64,000 nt of DNA from Cellulomonas carbonis (GTDB taxonomy: Bacteria > Actinomycetota > Actinomycetes > Actinomycetales > Cellulomonadaceae), in contig NZ_BMEB01000001.1 of NCBI RefSeq assembly GCF_014636275.1, positions 558,001 to 622,000 on the forward strand, given 5' to 3'. A model generated the notes under the pieces. The model ran no database searches. It saw only the letters and a program-made list of their open reading frames with translations, and had not been told where the DNA came from. The position numbers and the translations under genes were made by a program. Below, one piece after another: positions 60,703-64,000 of the stretch (the stretch's first letter is position 1; every line of letters starts with the position of its first letter).

Positions 60703-62520
60703 TCAGCGGGTCTGCGCGAGCCAGGCGGCGTGCATCGCGGCGTACGGGCCGTCCTCGGCGAGGAGCCGTCGGTGCGGTCCGACCTGTACGACGTGACCGG
60801 CGTCGACGACGACGACGAGGTCGGCCGCCTCGGCGGTCGACAGGCGGTGCGCGATGGTCAGCGTCCCGCGTCCCGCCGTGAGCTCGTCGAGGGCGCGCGC
60901 GATGCGCACCTCCGTGGCCGGGTCCACGGCGCTCGTCGCCTCGTCCAGCACGAGGTAGTCGGCGTCGGCGAGGTGGGCGCGCGCGAGCGCGACGAGCTGC
61001 CGCTCGCCCGCGCTCAGCCGCTCACCCCGCTGGCCGACGTCGGCGCCGATGCCGCCCGGCAGCTCGGCGACCCAGTCGGCGAGCCCGAGCTCGGCGAACG
61101 CGCCGAGGACCGCGGCGTCCCGCGCGGCGTCGTCGTCGGCCGACCACGTCGCGCGCGCACCGTACGCGACGTTCTGCGCGACGGTCCCCTCGAACAGGAA
61201 GCCCTCCTGCGGGACGAGCACCACGCGGCGACGCAGGCTCGCGAGCGAGACGCGTCGCAGGTCCGTGCCGTCGAGCAGGACGGCACCCTCGCTGGGGTCG
61301 GCGAGGCGCGTGACGAGCTTGGCGAGCGTCGTCTTGCCCGAGCCGGTCGCCCCGACGACGGCGACCTTGGCCCGTGCCGGCAGGTCGAGGTCGACCCCGT
61401 GCAGCACGCGCGGGCCGCCGGGGTAGGCGAACGAGACGCCCCGCAGCTCGACGTGGGCGGGCCCGCGCGGGCTGTCCACCGCGTCCGGCAGGTCGGTCAC
61501 CTCGGCACGCGTGTCGATGACCCCGATGACCCGGCGCCACCCGGCGATCGCGTTCTGGAGCTCGTTGAGGATCTCGGTCGCGAGCTGGACCGGTCCCGTG
61601 AAGAGCTGGACGAGGAACAGGAAGGCGAGGAGTCGCCCGGTCGTCATCGAGCCGTCGATGCCCAGGAGCGTCCCCGCCACGACGACGAGCGCGAGCACCG
61701 TGTTGGCGACGAGGACGCCGCTGGAGAACACGACGGCCACCCGGACCTGCGCGGCGACCATCGCGTCCCGCGTCGCGCGCACGGCGCGGTCGATCCGCCG
61801 CTGCGTCCGCTCGGACACCCCGTACGCGCGGATGGTCTCGGCGCCGACGACGGACTCGGAGATCGCCCCGAGCATCGCGCCGACCCGCTCGCGCACGGTC
61901 CCGTACGCGACGCTGACCCGACGCTGCGCGGGGCGCAGGACGATCATCAGCGGGAGGAACGCGGCCCACACGAGGACCGTCAGCTGCCACGAGTAGACCG
62001 CCATCAGCACGGTGGCGACGGTGATCTGCAGCACCGAGACCAGCAGCATGATCCCGCCCCACTGGACGAACAGCGAGATCGTGTCGACGTCGCTCGTGAC
62101 CCGCGAGACGAGGCTGCCGCGGCGCTCGGTGTTCTGCGTGAGCGCCGACAGGTCGTGCACGTGCCGGAACGCTCGTGTCCGCAGCTCGGCGAGACCGGCC
62201 TCGCTCGAGCGGAACAGACGGATGTTGACCAGTGCGGAGGCGGCGCCCGCGAGCACGAGCCCCACCGCGGCGACCGCCGTGAGCTGCACGACGCGACCCG
62301 CGACCGGACCACCCGGCGCGAGGATCGCGGTGTCCACCGTGAGCTGGACGGCGATCGGCACGACGACGCGACCGACGGCGGCCAGCACCGCCAGGACGAC
62401 CGTCAGCACGATGCCGTCGAGGAGCTGCGGCGAGATCTGCACGCCGCGCCGCAGCGTCGCGCGCGCGCCCAACGTGCTGGTCGTCCGGAGCCGGACGCCG
62501 TCCTCGTGGATCGCGCTCAC
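60703..62520 (-). CDS. ABC exporter half-transporter with canonical ATPase site
   Basis: Second half of a heterodimeric exporter, 605 residues: six TM helices (ABC_membrane type, residues 30-330) and one nucleotide-binding domain. Walker [11 protein letters not shown]-loop [13 protein letters not shown], signature [14 protein letters not shown], Walker [10 protein letters not shown] with the catalytic Glu, H-loop IAHRLST. GTG 62520 overlaps the upstream gene stop by GTGA. Substrate unknown; such pairs export drugs, lipids or peptides. Confidence 0.93.
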   Translation of the reverse strand: MSAIHEDGVRLRTTSTLGARATLRRGVQISPQLLDGIVLTVVLAVLAAVGRVVVPIAVQLTVDTAILAPGGPVAGRVVQLTAVAAVGLVLAGAASALVNIRLFRSSEAGLAELRTRAFRHVHDLSALTQNTERRGSLVSRVTSDVDTISLFVQWGGIMLLVSVLQITVATVLMAVYSWQLTVLVWAAFLPLMIVLRPAQRRVSVAYGTVRERVGAMLGAISESVVGAETIRAYGVSERTQRRIDRAVRATRDAMVAAQVRVAVVFSSGVLVANTVLALVVVAGTLLGIDGSMTTGRLLAFLFLVQLFTGPVQLATEILNELQNAIAGWRRVIGVIDTRAEVTDLPDAVDSPRGPAHVELRGVSFAYPGGPRVLHGVDLDLPARAKVAVVGATGSGKTTLAKLVTRLADPSEGAVLLDGTDLRRVSLASLRRRVVLVPQEGFLFEGTVAQNVAYGARATWSADDDAARDAAVLGAFAELGLADWVAELPGGIGADVGQRGERLSAGERQLVALARAHLADADYLVLDEATSAVDPATEVRIARALDELTAGRGTLTIAHRLSTAEAADLVVVVDAGHVVQVGPHRRLLAEDGPYAAMHAAWLAQTR

Positions 62521-64000
62521 CGGGCCTCCTCCTCGACGAGCGCCCCGCGCCGCTCGGACTCCTCCTGGTAGGCGGTGGCGAGGTCCCGGTAGCCCGGGTC
62601 GCGCGCGAGGAGCTCCGCGTGCGTCCCCTGGTCGACGACGGTGCCCGCGTGCAGGTGGACGACCTCGTCGGCGAGCAGCACCGACGACATCCGGTACGCG
62701 ACCATGACGACGGTCGGGCCCGTGACCCCCTGCCGCCGCAGCCCGGCCAGGATCTCCTGCTCGACGCGCGGGTCGACCGCCGACGTCGCGTCGTCGAGCA
62801 CGAGCAGGCGTGGGCGCCGGACGAGCGCCCGGGCGATCGCGATGCGCTGGCGCTGCCCGCCGGAGAGGTTCGCGCCCCGCTCGCCGAGCGGCGCGTCGAG
62901 GCCCTCTGGGAGAGCGCGCACCACGCCGTCGACGCGCGCCAGGCGCAGCGCGTCCCAGACCGCCTCGTCGTCCGGGGCGTGGGGGTCGTCCTCGTCGGCG
63001 AGCGTCACGTTCGCGCGCACGGTGTCCTCGAAGAGGAACGCGTTCTGCGCCACGAGCGCGACGTCCCGCGTGAGGTCCTGCGGATGGACGTCGCGCACGT
63101 CGACCCCGTCGAGGAGGACCGTGCCGGACGCGGGGTCCTGCAGCCGGCTGAGGAGCGACACGAGCGTCGTCTTGCCCGCGCCGGTCACGCCGACGACGGC
63201 GACCGTGCGCCCGGCGGGCACCGACAGCGAGACGTCGTGGAGGATCCGCTGCGGCCCGCCCGCCCCGGGGACCGCGACCTCGACGTCCCTCAGCTCGACC
63301 GCGAGCCCGCCCCGCGAGGCGGGCAGGCGGTGGGTGCCGGGCTCGAGCTCGCCCGTGGCGTCGAGGACGCGGGCGATGCGGTCGTGGCCCACGAGGCCGC
63401 GCGGCAGCTCGCCGAGCACCCAGCCGAACGCACGGACCGGCACGGCCATGAGCGTGAGCAGGTAGGCCGCCGAGACGATGCCGCCGGTGCCGACCTCGCC
63501 CGCGGCGGCCCGGTACGCGCCGACGACGAGCACCAGGAGCGTCCCGAGGCTGGGCAGGAGCTCGATGACGGGGTCGAACACCGCGCGCACCGTGCCGACG
63601 TGGACGTTCGCCGCGCGCAGCTGCTGCGTGCGGGCGGCGAACCGCTCCGCCTCGCGCTGCTCGGTGCCGAGCGACTTGACCAGGAGCGCGGCCTCGAAGC
63701 TCTCGTGCGCGACGTCGGCGACGTCGGCGCGCAGCTGCTGGGCCCGGGTCGCGGCGGGCGACATGTACCGCTGGAAGACGAGGTTGGCGAGGACGGCGAG
63801 CGGCAGGACGGACAGCGCGGTGACCGCGATCCACACGTCGACGCGCAGCAGGGCGACGGTGGCGACGCCCATCATCGCGACGACCCCGATGGCGAAGGGC
63901 AGCGGGTTGAACACCCCCGTGGCCGCCTCGACGTCGGCGCTCGCGTTGGAGAGGAGCTGGCCCGTGGGGTGGGAGCGGTGCCACGAGAGCGGCAGACGGA
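62517..64000 (-). CDS. ABC exporter half-transporter with degenerate ATPase site, 5' part outside window
   Basis: First half of the exporter pair, missing its N-terminus beyond the right edge; the frame is open to the edge and reads LSWHRSHPTGQLLSNAS there, the usual intracellular-loop motif before TM3. It has the rest of the TM domain and a nucleotide-binding domain with Walker A GVTGAGKTT, Q-loop LVAQNAFLFEDTV and signature LSGGQRQRIAIARAL. The Walker B region is LLVLDDATS (Asp in place of the catalytic Glu) and the H-loop reads VAYRMSS (Tyr in place of His), so this site is probably poorly hydrolytic, as in TM287-type subunits. Confidence 0.92.
   Translation of the reverse strand, partial: RLPLSWHRSHPTGQLLSNASADVEAATGVFNPLPFAIGVVAMMGVATVALLRVDVWIAVTALSVLPLAVLANLVFQRYMSPAATRAQQLRADVADVAHESFEAALLVKSLGTEQREAERFAARTQQLRAANVHVGTVRAVFDPVIELLPSLGTLLVLVVGAYRAAAGEVGTGGIVSAAYLLTLMAVPVRAFGWVLGELPRGLVGHDRIARVLDATGELEPGTHRLPASRGGLAVELRDVEVAVPGAGGPQRILHDVSLSVPAGRTVAVVGVTGAGKTTLVSLLSRLQDPASGTVLLDGVDVRDVHPQDLTRDVALVAQNAFLFEDTVRANVTLADEDDPHAPDDEAVWDALRLARVDGVVRALPEGLDAPLGERGANLSGGQRQRIAIARALVRRPRLLVLDDATSAVDPRVEQEILAGLRRQGVTGPTVVMVAYRMSSVLLADEVVHLHAGTVVDQGTHAELLARDPGYRDLATAYQEESERRGALVEEEAR

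Noticed and set aside
55752..60881. A 1709-codon plus-strand open frame across trpC to hisI
   Set aside because: It crosses several well-supported minus-strand genes and intergenic gaps and is compositionally Arg/Pro/Ala noise.
1..64000. Phage, insertion sequence, integrase or known defence system
   Set aside because: No transposase, integrase, Cas, restriction or abortive-infection domains were recognised in any supported frame.

Overview
The window is chromosomal DNA of a high-GC Gram-positive actinobacterium. The evidence is very strong G/C bias at third codon positions, many GTG starts, lipoprotein-type binding proteins, an ANTAR response regulator of the PdtaR kind, the actinobacterial gene order around trp/lgt/pyk/polA, and a trp operon carrying TIGR02234-type and HGxxPAAW-type small membrane proteins. 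An intracellular GH51/GH43 arabinoside system under paired LacI regulators suits a plant-polysaccharide degrader such as Cellulomonas or a relative; the genus is an inference.

Layout. 1-4.0 kb: the start of a peptide/nickel-type (Dpp/Opp) ABC uptake operon on the minus strand, running off the left edge. 4.1-8.8 kb: a methyltransferase, DNA polymerase I, a hotdog thioesterase and a GNAT acetyltransferase. 9.1-14.8 kb: a branched-chain amino-acid ABC importer, livHMGF on plus, facing its binding-protein gene livK on minus across two strong hairpins. 15.0-16.0 kb: a PdtaR-like ANTAR regulator and tRNA-Leu(CAA). 16.0-24.5 kb: an arabinoside uptake and hydrolysis operon (two permeases, binding lipoprotein, GH51, GH43) divergent from two overlapping LacI genes, with a perfect 18-bp palindrome between them. 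24.5-44.7 kb: a mixed accessory stretch with a membrane-anchored sulfite-oxidase-like enzyme, a TPR-like/GGDEF cyclase, a lipoprotein polysaccharide deacetylase, a SUKH-like protein, an AI-2E family permease, an alpha/beta hydrolase, an epimerase, FocA, a CorC-like protein, DedA, an anti-sigma-like ATPase, the 5-oxoprolinase genes pxpA-pxpBC with an SMP-30 lactonase, a phosphodiesterase, type II NADH dehydrogenase and an acylphosphatase-flavoprotein fusion. 44.7-60.6 kb: core metabolism on minus: pyk, gltBD, lgt, trpABC, trpE and hisI with four small membrane proteins. 60.7-64.0 kb: a heterodimeric ABC exporter running off the right edge.

How it works together. The core blocks (polA, liv, pdtaR, pyk, glt, lgt, trp, hisI) follow an order I recall from other actinobacteria such as Mycobacterium and Streptomyces. 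About 29 kb of accessory genes separates pdtaR from pyk and begins at a tRNA-Leu gene. The arabinoside operon imports short arabinosides and trims them in the cytoplasm; it encodes no ATPase of its own. The minus-strand metabolic genes are packed with 4-8 bp start/stop overlaps (gltB-gltD, trpB-trpA-lgt, hisI-trpE-Trp membrane protein), implying translational coupling.

I see no CRISPR array, recognisable phage-defence island, integrase or insertion sequence. The least ordinary items are an acylphosphatase fused to a thioredoxin-reductase-like flavoprotein, a LivH permease with a secreted N-terminal domain, the LacI pair with its operator, and a CD225 protein inside the trp operon.
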